A DNA stretch of 64,000 nt from Mycobacterium terramassiliense (GCF_900157385.1 NZ_LT717701.1:1874018-1938017); one strand, 5' to 3'; positions 8,644 to 17,589 are shown, counted from the stretch's first letter. Notes: generated by a model not told the origin, from the letters alone. Program-made: numbers and translations.

Positions 8644-10275
8644 ATGGACGCGATCACCCAGGTACCAGTCCCGGCCAACGAGCCGGTCCACGACTATGCG
8701 CCACACTCCCCGGAACGAACCCGCCTGCTCGCCGAGTTGAGCGCCCTGGCCGACCAGCCGATCGACCTCCCCCACGTCATCGGCGGTGACCGCCGGATGG
8801 GGGAGGGCGAGCGGATCGATGTCGTCCAGCCGCACCGGCACGTCGCCACGCTGGGCACCCTGACCAACGCCGTGCACGCCGACGCGACGGCGGCCATCGA
8901 TGCCGCGATGGCCGCGAAGAAGGCCTGGGCCGCAACGCCTTTCGACGAGCGCGCCGCGGTGTTCCTGCGCGCCGCCGACCTGTTGGCCGGACCGTGGCGC
9001 GAAAAGATTGCGGCCGCAACGATGCTCGGCCAATCCAAGTCGGTCTATCAGGCCGAGATCGACTCGCCGTGCGAGCAGGTCGACTTCTGGCGGTTCAACG
9101 TGGCGTTCGCCCGTCAGATCCTGACGCAGCAGCCGATCAGCGGACCCGGCGAGTGGAACCGCAGCGACTACCGCCCGCTGGACGGCTTCGTCTACGCCAT
9201 CACGCCATTCAACTTCACCTCGATCGCCGGCAACCTGCCGACCGCGCCCGCGCTGATGGGCAACACCGTGGTGTGGAAGCCGTCGATCACCCAAACCCTG
9301 TCGGCCTATCTGACGATGCAGCTGCTCGAGGCGGCGGGCCTGCCGCCCGGCGTGATCAACCTGCTCGCCGGCGACGGATTCGCGGTTTCCGATGTGGCAC
9401 TGGACGATCCCCGGCTGGCCGGCATCCACTTCACCGGGTCCACGGCCGCCTTTCAGCGCCTGTGGCAGCGGGTGGGCGCCAACATCGGCCGCTACCACAG
9501 CTACCCGCGGCTGGTCGGCGAGACCGGTGGCAAGGACTTCGTCGTCGCCCACGCGTCGGCGCGCCCGGAAGTGCTGACCACGGCGCTGATTCGCGGGGCG
9601 TTCGACTACCAGGGGCAGAAGTGCTCGGCCGCGTCGCGGGCGTTCGTCGCGCACTCGGTGTGGCAGCGCATGGGTGACGACTTCCTGGGCGCGACCGCCG
9701 CGTTGCGCTACGGCGACGTCACCGACCTGACCAACTTCGGCGGCGCGCTCATCGACCGGCGCGCCTTCATCAAGAACGTCGACGCCATCGAACGGGCGAA
9801 GGGCGCGCCCGGCGTCACGATCGCCGTGGGGGGCGAATACGACGACAGCGTGGGCTATTTCGTGCGGCCCACCGTGCTGCTGTCGGACGACGCAGGCGAC
9901 GAGTCCTTCGCGACCGAGTACTTCGGCCCGTTGCTGTCGGTGCACGTCTACCCCGACGACCAGTACGAACGGATCCTCGACGTCATCGACGGCGGTTCCC
10001 GCTACGCGCTGACTGGCGCCGTCATCGCCGACGACCGGGCGGCCGTGCTGAGGGCCCAGGACCGGCTGCGGTTCGCCGCCGGGAATTTCTACGTCAACGA
10101 CAAGCCGACCGGCGCGGTGGTCGGTCGCCAGCCGTTCGGCGGATCCCGCGGGTCCGGCACGAACGACAAGGCCGGTTCGGTGCTGAACCTGCTGCGCTGG
10201 ACGTCGGCCCGCACGATCAAGGAGACGTTCGTCCCGGCCACGAACCACACGTACCCGCACATGGCGGCCGACTGA
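8644..10275 (+). CDS. pruA: L-glutamate gamma-semialdehyde (delta-1-pyrroline-5-carboxylate) dehydrogenase
   Basis: 543 residues, the usual length. An aldehyde dehydrogenase fold with catalytic Glu293 (RLVGETGGKDFV) and nucleophile Cys327 (YQGQKCSAASRAFV); GRQPFGGSRGSGTNDKAG near the C-terminus is typical of P5C dehydrogenases. It oxidises glutamate semialdehyde to glutamate with NAD+, the second step of proline breakdown. Its TGA shares one base with the ATG of pruB (TGATG), so the two are translationally coupled. Orthologue of Rv1187 (also named rocA). Expected cytosolic and controlled by the divergent PucR regulator. Confidence 0.95.
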   Translation: MDAITQVPVPANEPVHDYAPHSPERTRLLAELSALADQPIDLPHVIGGDRRMGEGERIDVVQPHRHVATLGTLTNAVHADATAAIDAAMAAKKAWAATPFDERAAVFLRAADLLAGPWREKIAAATMLGQSKSVYQAEIDSPCEQVDFWRFNVAFARQILTQQPISGPGEWNRSDYRPLDGFVYAITPFNFTSIAGNLPTAPALMGNTVVWKPSITQTLSAYLTMQLLEAAGLPPGVINLLAGDGFAVSDVALDDPRLAGIHFTGSTAAFQRLWQRVGANIGRYHSYPRLVGETGGKDFVVAHASARPEVLTTALIRGAFDYQGQKCSAASRAFVAHSVWQRMGDDFLGATAALRYGDVTDLTNFGGALIDRRAFIKNVDAIERAKGAPGVTIAVGGEYDDSVGYFVRPTVLLSDDAGDESFATEYFGPLLSVHVYPDDQYERILDVIDGGSRYALTGAVIADDRAAVLRAQDRLRFAAGNFYVNDKPTGAVVGRQPFGGSRGSGTNDKAGSVLNLLRWTSARTIKETFVPATNHTYPHMAAD

Positions 10276-11231
10276 TGGCCGGCGTGTTCGCCCACACGGT
10301 GCGCCCGGCGATCATGGCGGCCAGCCGGTGGGAGGCGTTGCGCCGCACGGCCGAACGCATGCCGGCCACGCGTAAGGTGGTGGGCCGGTTCGTGCCCGGG
10401 GAAACGATCGACAGCGCGCTGGCAAGCGTTGGCGCGCTTCGTGATTCGGGCCGGCTGGTCAGCGTGGACTATCTGGGTGAGGACGTCACCGACGCCGACG
10501 GCGCCGACGCGTCCGTGCGGGTGTACCTCGATCTGATCGACGGGCTGGGGCGGTCCGGTGCGAAGGGCGGCGGCGTCCGGCCGCTGGAGGTGTCGCTGAA
10601 GCTGTCCGCGTTGGGGCAGGCCCTGGACCGCGACGGGGAGAAAATCGCCCGCGAGAACGCCTGGTCGATTTGTCACGCCGCCCAGCGAGCCGGCGTGTGG
10701 GTGACGGTGGACGCCGAGGACCACACCACGACCGATTCGACCCTGTCGATCGTGCGCGACCTGCGGGCCGACTTTCCCTGGCTCGGCGCGGTTGTGCAGG
10801 CCTATCTGCGCCGCGCGCGCGGGGATTGCGAGGAATTCGCCGCGTCCGGGGCGCGGATCCGGTTGTGTAAGGGCGCCTATGACGAACCCGCCTCGGTGGC
10901 CTACCGAAGCGGCGCCGACGTCGCCGACTCGTACCTGGCCTGCCTGCGCGTGCTGATGGCGGGGCCGGGCTATCCGATGGTGGCGTCGCACGACCCGGCG
11001 GTGATCGAGGCGGTCCCGGCCATGGCGCGCGCAGCGGGCCGCACCGTCGACGATTTCGAATACCAGATGCTGTACGGCATCCGCGACGATGAGCAGCGCC
11101 GGCTCGCCGACTCCGGCAACCACGTGCGGGTGTACCTGCCGTTCGGCACGCAGTGGTACGGCTACTTCGTGCGGCGGTTGGCCGAGCGACCCGCCAACCT
11201 GAAGTTCTTCCTGCGGGCGCTGGCGCATTGA
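10275..11231 (+). CDS. pruB: proline dehydrogenase (FAD-dependent)
   Basis: 318 residues. A PRODH TIM barrel: LEVSLKLSALGQ, VTVDAEDHTTTDSTL, GARIRLCKGAYDEPASVAY, MVASHDP and FEYQMLYGIRDDEQRRL all match monofunctional proline dehydrogenases. It oxidises proline to pyrroline-5-carboxylate with electrons passing to the quinone pool, feeding pruA. The start overlaps the pruA stop by one base. Orthologue of Rv1188. Its stop codon is the first triplet of a 97-bp repeat that also follows the next gene. Confidence 0.93.
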   Translation: MAGVFAHTVRPAIMAASRWEALRRTAERMPATRKVVGRFVPGETIDSALASVGALRDSGRLVSVDYLGEDVTDADGADASVRVYLDLIDGLGRSGAKGGGVRPLEVSLKLSALGQALDRDGEKIARENAWSICHAAQRAGVWVTVDAEDHTTTDSTLSIVRDLRADFPWLGAVVQAYLRRARGDCEEFAASGARIRLCKGAYDEPASVAYRSGADVADSYLACLRVLMAGPGYPMVASHDPAVIEAVPAMARAAGRTVDDFEYQMLYGIRDDEQRRLADSGNHVRVYLPFGTQWYGYFVRRLAERPANLKFFLRALAH

Positions 11232-11325
11232 GTGTGAACGCACGGCGTTCAGTGTGAACTCAGGGAGGAGATTTCGCCGAAATCCCGCCCTGGCCGCACA
11301 CCCGAAACCCGGGATGCGCACTCGA
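11229..11325 (+). repeat. 97-bp intergenic repeat, copy 1, beginning in the pruB stop codon
   Basis: Begins TGAGTGTG with the TGA of pruB and ends GCGCACTCGA. It aligns without gaps to 12093-12189 (also 97 bp), which starts in the next gene's stop codon. The interior has an imperfect inverted repeat (AGTGTGAACTCAGGG against CCCGCCCTGGCCGCACAC), so it can fold as a hairpin. Plausibly a miniature interspersed element acting as attenuator or terminator. Confidence 0.6.
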
Positions 11326-11351
11326 TGCGCGCCGGGCGTAGCGTCTCGGGC

Positions 11352-12095
11352 ATGAGCCTGGTTGTCGACGAAATGCCCGACCTGGGCATCACCCGGCTGT
11401 CGCGCTGGATCTTCAACTGTTATGTCCTGCGCAGCGGCGACGGGGCGGTGGTGGTCGACGCCGGGCTGCCGCGGGTCGCCGGCGATCTCGCGGCCGCCCT
11501 GGGCCGCGCCGGAACCCTGCACGCCGTCGTGGCGACCCACGGGCACAGCGACCACGTCGCCGGCGCGGCGGAGCTGGCCGCGCGCCACCGCGCGCCAATC
11601 TGGTTGCCCGAGGCCACACTTGCCTACCTGGACGGGGCGAAACCGCGGACCCCGACCCTGGGCCGGGCCGCGAGCATCTGGCCCACCATGATCGACCAGC
11701 CGCTGGATCGGCGCGGCGTGGCCGGGTTTGTCAGCGGCGCCTGGGTGGCGGGATACGGCACGCCGGCCGGTATGCGCTGGACGGGTCCGCCGCCCGGCGG
11801 CGGCCTGGTCGACGGCCAATCGGTGCCCGGGGCGCCGGAGTGGACGGTGGTCACCGCCAACGGCCACACCGACGACAGCGTCGCGCTGTGGAATCCGACG
11901 ACCCGCACGCTGCTGTCCGGCGATGCCGTGCTGACCGTTCGCGGCCAGGCCTGGCACACGCCGGAAATCGTCGACGCCGCGAGCGCCGCCGCCACCCGCA
12001 AGCGTCTCGAAGAACTACCCGTCGCGCATCTGCTGCCCGGCCATGGCCGACCGGTGCACGCTGCCGACACCGTTTGGGCCCAGCAGCGCCGCTGA
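11352..12095 (+). CDS. metallo-beta-lactamase-fold hydrolase
   Basis: 247 residues from ATG 11352. The zinc-binding HGHSDHVAG motif lies near residues 59-67, with later ligands in NGHTDDSVALW and LLSGDAVLTV and a C-terminal LLPGHGRPVHA. It is a glyoxalase-II/lactonase-like hydrolase; the substrate is unknown. It stands alone between pruB and the TetR operon, flanked on both sides by direct copies of a 97-bp repeat. Membership of the fold is clear; a detoxification or quorum-lactonase role would be a guess. Confidence 0.8.
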   Translation: MSLVVDEMPDLGITRLSRWIFNCYVLRSGDGAVVVDAGLPRVAGDLAAALGRAGTLHAVVATHGHSDHVAGAAELAARHRAPIWLPEATLAYLDGAKPRTPTLGRAASIWPTMIDQPLDRRGVAGFVSGAWVAGYGTPAGMRWTGPPPGGGLVDGQSVPGAPEWTVVTANGHTDDSVALWNPTTRTLLSGDAVLTVRGQAWHTPEIVDAASAAATRKRLEELPVAHLLPGHGRPVHAADTVWAQQRR

Positions 12096-12189
12096 GTGTG
12101 CGCTCAGGCACTCGAGTGTGCGTGCAGGGCGCGAAAATCGCCCACATCTCGCCCTGGGCGCACACCAACAGCCCACGATGCACACTCGA
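12093..12189 (+). repeat. 97-bp intergenic repeat, copy 2, beginning in a stop codon
   Basis: Same length and orientation as 11229-11325. Starts TGAGTGTG in the TGA of the metallo-hydrolase gene and ends CACACTCGA. The inner arms GTGTGCGTGCAGGGCG and CGCCCTGGGCGCACAC are nearly perfect inverted repeats, so this copy has a stronger hairpin than copy 1. Confidence 0.65.
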
Positions 12190-12198
12190 CGACCAGCC

Positions 12199-12804
12199 TC
12201 AGCCGCGGCGGGGCCGCGCGCGATCGCTGGCGAATCCCCGGACCACGTGCGCGCGCACGAATTCCGCCGCCACCTCGGGATCGTCCATGTCCAGCGTCGA
12301 CGACGGCGTGCTGAAAAGCGAAAAGAGTATGCGCGCGAACCATTCCCCGGCGGCCTCGACATCGAGGTCCTTGCGGACCTCGCCGGTGAGCCGGGCGGCG
12401 GAAAGATAGGGCGCGAAGAAGTCGACACACTCGCGCAGCAACACCGCGGCGTCTTTGGTCAGCAGCAGGCTGATCGCGTCCTCGTCAAAGTACTTCTCGG
12501 AGGCGATGACCCGCCGCGCCTGGGTGACGAACACCGCCGCGCGGCTCAGCTTGTCTTCCAGCGAGCTGCCCTGGTCCATCGCCTTGGACATCTCGCGGTA
12601 GAACCGTTCGGAGGCGTGTTCGGCGCAGGCCTCGACGATCGCGCCCTTGTCGCTGAAGTACTCGTAGATGGTGCTGCGCGAAACGCCGGCTTGCTTGGCG
12701 ATGTCGACGATCGTCGCCTTGTCCAATCCCTGTCTGCCGAAACAGATGAACGCGGACTCGACGATGAGCTCGCGCGTATCGGTGGCCGGGGCCGCCTGCG
12801 TCAT
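12199..12804 (-). CDS. TetR-family repressor, last gene of the igr-like operon
   Basis: 201 residues. N-terminal helix-turn-helix: ESAFICFGRQGLDKATIVDI, then AKQAGVSRSTIYEYFSDKGA, the classic TetR signature at about residues 15-52; the C-terminal ligand domain is unremarkable. Its ATG overlaps the stop of the alcohol dehydrogenase by four bases, so it is co-transcribed with the lipid-degradation genes. It is the best candidate for binding the dyad at 19992-20012; a CoA thioester intermediate as inducer would follow the KstR2 pattern, but that is inference. Confidence 0.85.
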   Translation of the reverse strand: MTQAAPATDTRELIVESAFICFGRQGLDKATIVDIAKQAGVSRSTIYEYFSDKGAIVEACAEHASERFYREMSKAMDQGSSLEDKLSRAAVFVTQARRVIASEKYFDEDAISLLLTKDAAVLLRECVDFFAPYLSAARLTGEVRKDLDVEAAGEWFARILFSLFSTPSSTLDMDDPEVAAEFVRAHVVRGFASDRARPRRG

Positions 12805-13871
12805 GGCACCAACGCCCCCCTGGGCACCAGCCCGGCATCGGCCGAGGCGAAGGCGTCGTTGACGTCGGCCAGATGGTAGGGCTTGGGCATCAGCCGGCCG
12901 AACGGAAAGTCGGTGTGCTGCAGGAAGGACAGCCCGATCGCCAGCGTGACGGGGTCGTAGAGCATCACGCCGCGCACGGCCTTGTTGCCGTAGACCAGCG
13001 AGCTCGGATCGAGCTCAAAGGTGCGTCCCATCCCGACGTTGCCGACCTCGAGCAGCGTGCCGCCGTTGTTCAGAAAGCCGACCCCGTCGGGGATGACGCC
13101 CGGCACCCCGACGACCTCGAGCACCCAGTCGGCGCCGGTGGCGTCGGTGTGTGCTCGGACCCGCTCCGCCACCTCGAAGGTCGAGATGCCGCTCGCGTCG
13201 ATGCAGCTGGTGGCGCCGAAATCGGCTGCGACGTCGAGCCGTTCGGGAATCTTGTCGATGACGATGACGGCTGCCGCGCCGGCGGTGCGTGCTACCGCCG
13301 CGGCGTTGATGCCCAGCCCGCCCGCACCCTGGATGACTACGGTGTCGCCCAGGCGCACATCGCGCAGCGCGAACAACACCTGCGCCAGAGCGCAATTCAG
13401 CGGCGCGACGGCCTCGTCTGCGAGGTCCTCGGGCACCTTGTACAGCGGCTGCCGCCGACTGGTGTAGTAGTACTCACCGTGCGCGGCGACGAAATGCGGC
13501 TCCTGGTCGTGGGTGCGATACTCGCCGGCCATCAGGTTCTGGCACGCGTGGGGGCGGCCCCGCGCGCACGCGTGGCAACGCCCGCAGGTCCAAAAGTACG
13601 GTGTGACGACGCGATCGCCGACGGCGAGCGGCTTGCCGGTCGCGTCGGTGGTGAGCCCCTCACCGAGTTCGGCTATCTCGCCGACCATTTCGTGGCCCAG
13701 GGCGAAGGGGCACGGCAAGGGCAGCTCGCCGCGGAAGATGTGCAGGTCGGATCCGCAGATGCCCGCCATCCGCAGCTTGAGGGCCGCGGTCCCCGGGGCG
13801 GGCGCGGTGAGCGGGAACTCGGCCAGCTCGATCGGCCCCCCGGGCGCGGTCAATACCGCGAGCTTGGGCAT
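12801..13871 (-). CDS. zinc-dependent medium-chain alcohol dehydrogenase
   Basis: 356 residues from ATG 13871. Catalytic-zinc region AGICGSDLHIF and GHEMVGEI; four structural-zinc cysteines in CGRCHACARGRPHAC; Rossmann glycines in IQGAGGLGINAAAVA, followed by VIVIDKIPERL, implying NAD(H). In the operon context it would oxidise the alcohol made by the P450 to an aldehyde. It overlaps the TetR gene by four bases and starts 11 bases after the upstream aldolase gene ends. The open frame extends far upstream in antisense-like composition, but the ATG at 13871 gives the family-length protein. Confidence 0.85.
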   Translation of the reverse strand: MPKLAVLTAPGGPIELAEFPLTAPAPGTAALKLRMAGICGSDLHIFRGELPLPCPFALGHEMVGEIAELGEGLTTDATGKPLAVGDRVVTPYFWTCGRCHACARGRPHACQNLMAGEYRTHDQEPHFVAAHGEYYYTSRRQPLYKVPEDLADEAVAPLNCALAQVLFALRDVRLGDTVVIQGAGGLGINAAAVARTAGAAAVIVIDKIPERLDVAADFGATSCIDASGISTFEVAERVRAHTDATGADWVLEVVGVPGVIPDGVGFLNNGGTLLEVGNVGMGRTFELDPSSLVYGNKAVRGVMLYDPVTLAIGLSFLQHTDFPFGRLMPKPYHLADVNDAFASADAGLVPRGALVP

Positions 13872-13882
13872 GAGCTTCCCCC

Positions 13883-15052
13883 TTAATCGGCAGGCGCGAG
13901 GATCAGCCCGCTGGTGGGCACGCCGGTCCCCGAGGTGACGAGCACGTGCTCGACGTTGTCGACCTGGTTGTGCGAGGTGCCCCGCACCTGCCGCACGCCC
14001 TCGGTGATGCCGTTCATGCCGTGGATGTACGCCTCGCCGAGCAGCCCGCCGTTGGTGTTGATCGGAAATTCCCCGCCGAGCGAGAGCCGCTCGACGGTGG
14101 CGAAGTCCTTGGCCTCGCCGCGCCCGCAGAAGCCGAGCTCCTCGAGCTGGGTGAACACGAACGGCGTGAAATGGTCGTAGATGAAGGCGGTTTGGATGTC
14201 CTGGGGTTTGAGGCCCGAATCGCGCCACAGCCGGTCGGCGACCACCCCCATCTCCGGGAGCCCGGTGATGTCCTCGCGGTAGTAGCTGGTCATCATCTCG
14301 CCGTTGGCGGCCGCGCCCTGGGCGGCCGCGGTGATCACCGCCGGCGGTTGGCGAAGATCCCGGGCGCGTTCGGCGCTGGTCACCACCAACGCGACCCCGC
14401 CGTCGCTCTCCTGGCAGCAATCCAGCAGCCGCAGCACGGGTTCGACGATCCAGCGCGAGTTCTGGTGGTCCTCCAGCGTGATCGGGCGCTGGTAGAACCA
14501 GGCGTCGGGATTGGTCGCCGCGTGCGCCCGGTCGACGACGGCGATGCGGCCGAAGTCCTCGTTGGTCACCCCGTACGTCGACATGTAGCGCTGGGCGTGC
14601 ATGGCGACCCAGGCCGCCGGCGTGAGCAACCCGAACGGCGCGTAGTGCGCCATGAACAGCGGGGTCTCCGTCATATTGCGCCCGCTGCCGCCGAACCGGA
14701 AGCCGGAGCGTTCGTTGAAGGCGCGCCAGCACACCACCACGTCGGCGACGCCGGTCGCGACGGCCATCGCCGCGTGCACGACGGTGCCGGCCGCGGCACC
14801 GCCGCCGTGGTGCACGCGGGAGAAAAAGCTCAGGTCGCCGATGCCGACATTCCGCGCGATCTCGATCTCGTCGCTGGAATCCATGGTGAAGGTGACCATG
14901 CCGTCGACGTCGGCGGGCGTCAGGCCGGCGTCGTCGAGCGCGGCACTGACTGCCTCACAGGCCAATTGGAGCTCGCTGCGCCCGGACTCCTTAGAGAACT
15001 CGGTCTGGCCGATGCCGACGATGGCGCAGCTGCCGGGCAGCGAACTGCTCAC
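13883..15052 (-). CDS. thiolase-fold lipid-transfer protein, Ltp2-like steroid/isoprenoid side-chain aldolase
   Basis: 389 residues. A thiolase-superfamily protein without the thiolase catalytic cysteine arrangement: N-terminal AIVGIGQTEFSKESGRSE and C-terminal FPINTNGGLLGEAYIHGMNG match SCP-x/Ltp2-type proteins. Known: Ltp2 with the DUF35 domain of ChsH2 catalyses retro-aldol cleavage of the 17-hydroxy-3-oxo-pregnenoyl-CoA side chain in cholesterol degradation. Here a separate DUF35 gene lies upstream in the same operon. The start overlaps the MaoC stop by four bases. Aldolase role well supported by context; substrate unknown. Confidence 0.8.
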   Translation of the reverse strand: MSSSLPGSCAIVGIGQTEFSKESGRSELQLACEAVSAALDDAGLTPADVDGMVTFTMDSSDEIEIARNVGIGDLSFFSRVHHGGGAAAGTVVHAAMAVATGVADVVVCWRAFNERSGFRFGGSGRNMTETPLFMAHYAPFGLLTPAAWVAMHAQRYMSTYGVTNEDFGRIAVVDRAHAATNPDAWFYQRPITLEDHQNSRWIVEPVLRLLDCCQESDGGVALVVTSAERARDLRQPPAVITAAAQGAAANGEMMTSYYREDITGLPEMGVVADRLWRDSGLKPQDIQTAFIYDHFTPFVFTQLEELGFCGRGEAKDFATVERLSLGGEFPINTNGGLLGEAYIHGMNGITEGVRQVRGTSHNQVDNVEHVLVTSGTGVPTSGLILAPAD

Positions 15053-15522
15053 GAGCCGGCTCCGTCCAGCAGGCTGAGCACCGCGGTGCCGGAGACGTGA
15101 TCGCCCAGGCTGTTCGAGCCCTTGAACGTCACCTCGACGAAGTTCTCAGCCGTCGTAGGCCCCGCTGGGCCCCGAGTTTTGGACGTCACGCTGCCCGTGA
15201 AGCGCAGCGGGTCGTCGGGGAAGCACGGCACGCCGAGGCGGATCGACAGGTTCTTGACCATCGCCTCCGGCCCGGCCCAGTCGGTCAGGAAGCGCACGCA
15301 GTACCCGTTGGTGGTCAGGATGTTCATGAACAGGTTCGGCGAGCCTTGCTTCTTGGCGAAGTCGCGGTCGTGGTGCACCGGCATGAAGTCCCGCGAGGCG
15401 ATCGCGCCGGCGACGATCATCGTTGTGGTGATCGGGATTTCGAGCGGGGTCACGTCGTCGCCGACGTTGATGTCGGCCCACTTGAGCGTCGAGCGGGGCC
15501 TGGCCGCTGTGGTCGGGGTCAT
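15049..15522 (-). CDS. MaoC-like hydratase subunit, ChsH1-like (catalytic)
   Basis: 157 residues, a single hot-dog domain. The hydratase motif is SRDFMPVHHDRDFA with Asp45 and His50, the same five-residue spacing as the catalytic pair of ChsH1. Known: ChsH1 and ChsH2 form a heteromeric enoyl-CoA hydratase in cholesterol side-chain removal. It overlaps its upstream and downstream neighbours by four bases each. The partner would be the degenerate MaoC protein at 17041-17589, which lacks the His. Confidence 0.85.
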   Translation of the reverse strand: MTPTTAARPRSTLKWADINVGDDVTPLEIPITTTMIVAGAIASRDFMPVHHDRDFAKKQGSPNLFMNILTTNGYCVRFLTDWAGPEAMVKNLSIRLGVPCFPDDPLRFTGSVTSKTRGPAGPTTAENFVEVTFKGSNSLGDHVSGTAVLSLLDGAGS

Positions 15523-16634
15523 CGGATTCCTTCCGGATAGGTACTGCCGATACTGGCCAGCTGGGCCGGCGCGGGACCGAGGGCGAGCTCGTTGTGTTTG
15601 GCCCACAGGAAATAGCGGTGCAGCGGATAGGTGATGTCGATCCCGATGCCGCCGTGCACCTGCTGGGCGGTGGCGGCGACGCGGGAGCCGGCCTCGGCGG
15701 CCCAGAACTTCGCGATGCGGGCCGCCCGGTCGACCTCGCCCCAAGGTCGCCCCCGCGCGATCAGCCAGGCCGCATGCCAGGTGGTCCAGCGGATCGCCTC
15801 GACGTCGATGAAGGCGTCGGCCATCCGCTGCTGCACCGCCTGGAAACTGCCGATGGGCCGCCCGAATTGCTCACGGCCGGTTGTGTATTCGGCCGCGATG
15901 CGCAGGGCGCGCTCGCAGACGCCGAGCTGAATGGCGCACAGGCCGATCAGGGCACGCGTGTGCAGGGATCCGACCGGGCCGTCGAGCCGGTCGTCCGCGT
16001 AAACGATTGCGCCGTCTAAGAATACGTCCGCGTGCGGTTCCCGGTTGGTGGTCGCGACCGGCCGGATCTCGACGCCGCGGGCGTCGGCGGGCAGCAAAAA
16101 CAGGCCCACGCCACCGTCGTCCATGGCGGCCGGAATCAGGATGGTGTCGGCCAGCTGGGCGGCCGGCACCAGTTCCTTGGCTCCGTCCAGCCGCCAGTTC
16201 GGGCCGTCGCGACGGGCCGTGGTGGACGGGCTCATCGGGTCGGATCGGCCGGGCTCCTGCAGCCCCGCGCTCAGGATGCGGGCTCCCGTGACGACGCCGG
16301 GCAGGAACCGTCGCTGTTGCTCCGAAGTTCCGTGCCGGGCGATCGGGTCGGCGCCGAGCACCAGCGTCGCGTAGGCCGGCACCGGGGCCACGCTCCAGCC
16401 CACCTCGGCGAGCAGCACGCCGAGCTCCAGGAAGCCGCCGCCGTTCCCGCCGACCGCCTCCGGCAGCGCGGTGCCCAACAGGTCGGCGGCGGCGAGCTCG
16501 CTCCACAGCGCGGCGTCGTAACGGTTCTCGCCGGCCTCCACTTCGGTCAGCCGGTCGGGGGCGGCCCGGCGCTCGAAGAGCTCGCGGGCGAGCTTGGCGA
16601 TGGTCTCCTGCTCTTCGGTGAACGTGAAATCCAT
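15519..16634 (-). CDS. acyl-CoA dehydrogenase, FadE28-like subunit
   Basis: 371 residues from ATG 16634. An acyl-CoA dehydrogenase with the N-terminal helical domain (FTEEQETIAKLARELFERRA), a beta domain with a shortened, degenerate flavin segment (ILSAGLQEPGRSD) and C-terminal GREQFGRPIGSFQAVQQRMA and VHGGIGIDITYPLHRYFLWA. Known: in the igr operon FadE28 and FadE29 form an alpha2beta2 dehydrogenase for the three-carbon steroid side-chain CoA. This one resembles the FadE28 side and would pair with the product of 17586-18785. Its gene sits after the DUF35 gene, unlike the igr order. Confidence 0.8.
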   Translation of the reverse strand: MDFTFTEEQETIAKLARELFERRAAPDRLTEVEAGENRYDAALWSELAAADLLGTALPEAVGGNGGGFLELGVLLAEVGWSVAPVPAYATLVLGADPIARHGTSEQQRRFLPGVVTGARILSAGLQEPGRSDPMSPSTTARRDGPNWRLDGAKELVPAAQLADTILIPAAMDDGGVGLFLLPADARGVEIRPVATTNREPHADVFLDGAIVYADDRLDGPVGSLHTRALIGLCAIQLGVCERALRIAAEYTTGREQFGRPIGSFQAVQQRMADAFIDVEAIRWTTWHAAWLIARGRPWGEVDRAARIAKFWAAEAGSRVAATAQQVHGGIGIDITYPLHRYFLWAKHNELALGPAPAQLASIGSTYPEGIR

Positions 16635-16642
16635 TGCGCCAC

Positions 16643-17041
16643 CTACCGAACGGGCCGAAACTGGTGCAGCACCAGGTCGTTGTCGAAACTCTGGTAGTAG
16701 ACCTCGACCGGCATCCCGACCGTGACGTCGGCGGGGTCGATGCCACACAGGTTCGACACCAGCCGCACGCCCTCGTCGAGCTGCACCAGCACCACGATGT
16801 AGGGGTACTCGAAGAACGGGAATTTGGGCTCGTGCGGCATCACGTAGCTATAGACGGTGCCGCGGCCCGACGACTCGATCGCCTCCCAGTCCAGGGACCG
16901 GCAGTGGGGACACATGGGGCGGGGCGGGTGCCGCAGCGCGCCGCATCCGGAGCAGCGCTGGATCAGCAGCTTCTGGTCGCGCAAGCCGTTCCAGAAGAAC
17001 TCGGTGTCCGGGCTGATCGCCGGCGCCAGGCGGGGGGCCAT
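16643..17041 (-). CDS. stand-alone DUF35/OB-fold protein with rubredoxin-like Zn ribbon
   Basis: 132 residues. Zn ribbon formed by C30, C33, C44 and C47 (QRCSGCG and MCPHCRSLDW), followed by the OB fold (GRGTVYSYVM, then VRLVSNLCG). Known: in ChsH2 this domain is fused behind a MaoC domain and is required by the Ltp2 aldolase. Here it is a separate gene whose ATG overlaps the stop of the MaoC gene by one base, so the fusion point is replaced by translational coupling. Confidence 0.85.
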   Translation of the reverse strand: MAPRLAPAISPDTEFFWNGLRDQKLLIQRCSGCGALRHPPRPMCPHCRSLDWEAIESSGRGTVYSYVMPHEPKFPFFEYPYIVVLVQLDEGVRLVSNLCGIDPADVTVGMPVEVYYQSFDNDLVLHQFRPVR

Positions 17042-17589
17042 CAGGCTGCCGGCCTGAATCGCAGAACCCGGAATCGCTGTCGCCCCAGCACCTCACCGGT
17101 CTGATCGGTGTAGGTGATCAGCCAGGTCAGGAAGAAACCCGTGCCCAGCGCCGTCTTCTTCTCGTCGGAGACCTCCTCGAACACCGACGTCGAGCTGATG
17201 ACATCGCCGAGCCGGGGATAGCGTTCGATCTCGAATTCCGAGTTGGTCGCCACCGTGCTGGTGTACCCGGCCTCGTCCAGGAATGCCGTTGGGTTGCTGA
17301 GGATCTCGACCGGAGCGCCGCCCCGCTCGCGGATTCCCTCCAGCTTCGGGGACGGCATCGTCCAGGTTTGCAGCATCACGGGCGGCGACACGATGCCGCC
17401 GAACCGCGACGACGCCGCGAACTCCGGATCGAGGTAGACGGGGTTCATGTCGGCGAGCGCATGGGCCCAGTGCCGAATCATCGGCTGGTTGACGGGATCC
17501 GGTGCCACCGTGGGCAGTCCGGTGCCGCCGGTGGGTTGGCCGACGAGCGCCCGCAGCTTCGTGAGCACCTCGGAATCTTGGTCGGTCAT
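17041..17589 (-). CDS. MaoC-like subunit lacking the catalytic His, ChsH2 N-domain-like
   Basis: 182 residues. A hot-dog domain whose hydratase motif reads HALADMNPVYLDPEFA: Asp47 is kept but the position five residues on, normally His, is Tyr52, so it is probably the structural partner of the ChsH1-like protein. C-terminal VLGRQRFRVLRFRP is typical. It overlaps the upstream dehydrogenase by four bases and the DUF35 gene by one. Together with that gene it corresponds to ChsH2 of the igr operon split in two. Confidence 0.8.
   Translation of the reverse strand: MTDQDSEVLTKLRALVGQPTGGTGLPTVAPDPVNQPMIRHWAHALADMNPVYLDPEFAASSRFGGIVSPPVMLQTWTMPSPKLEGIRERGGAPVEILSNPTAFLDEAGYTSTVATNSEFEIERYPRLGDVISSTSVFEEVSDEKKTALGTGFFLTWLITYTDQTGEVLGRQRFRVLRFRPAA

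Noticed and set aside
13874..14732. Long upstream extension of the alcohol dehydrogenase frame
   Set aside because: The extension is Arg-rich antisense-type composition overlapping the aldolase gene in another frame; ATG 13871 gives the family-length protein.
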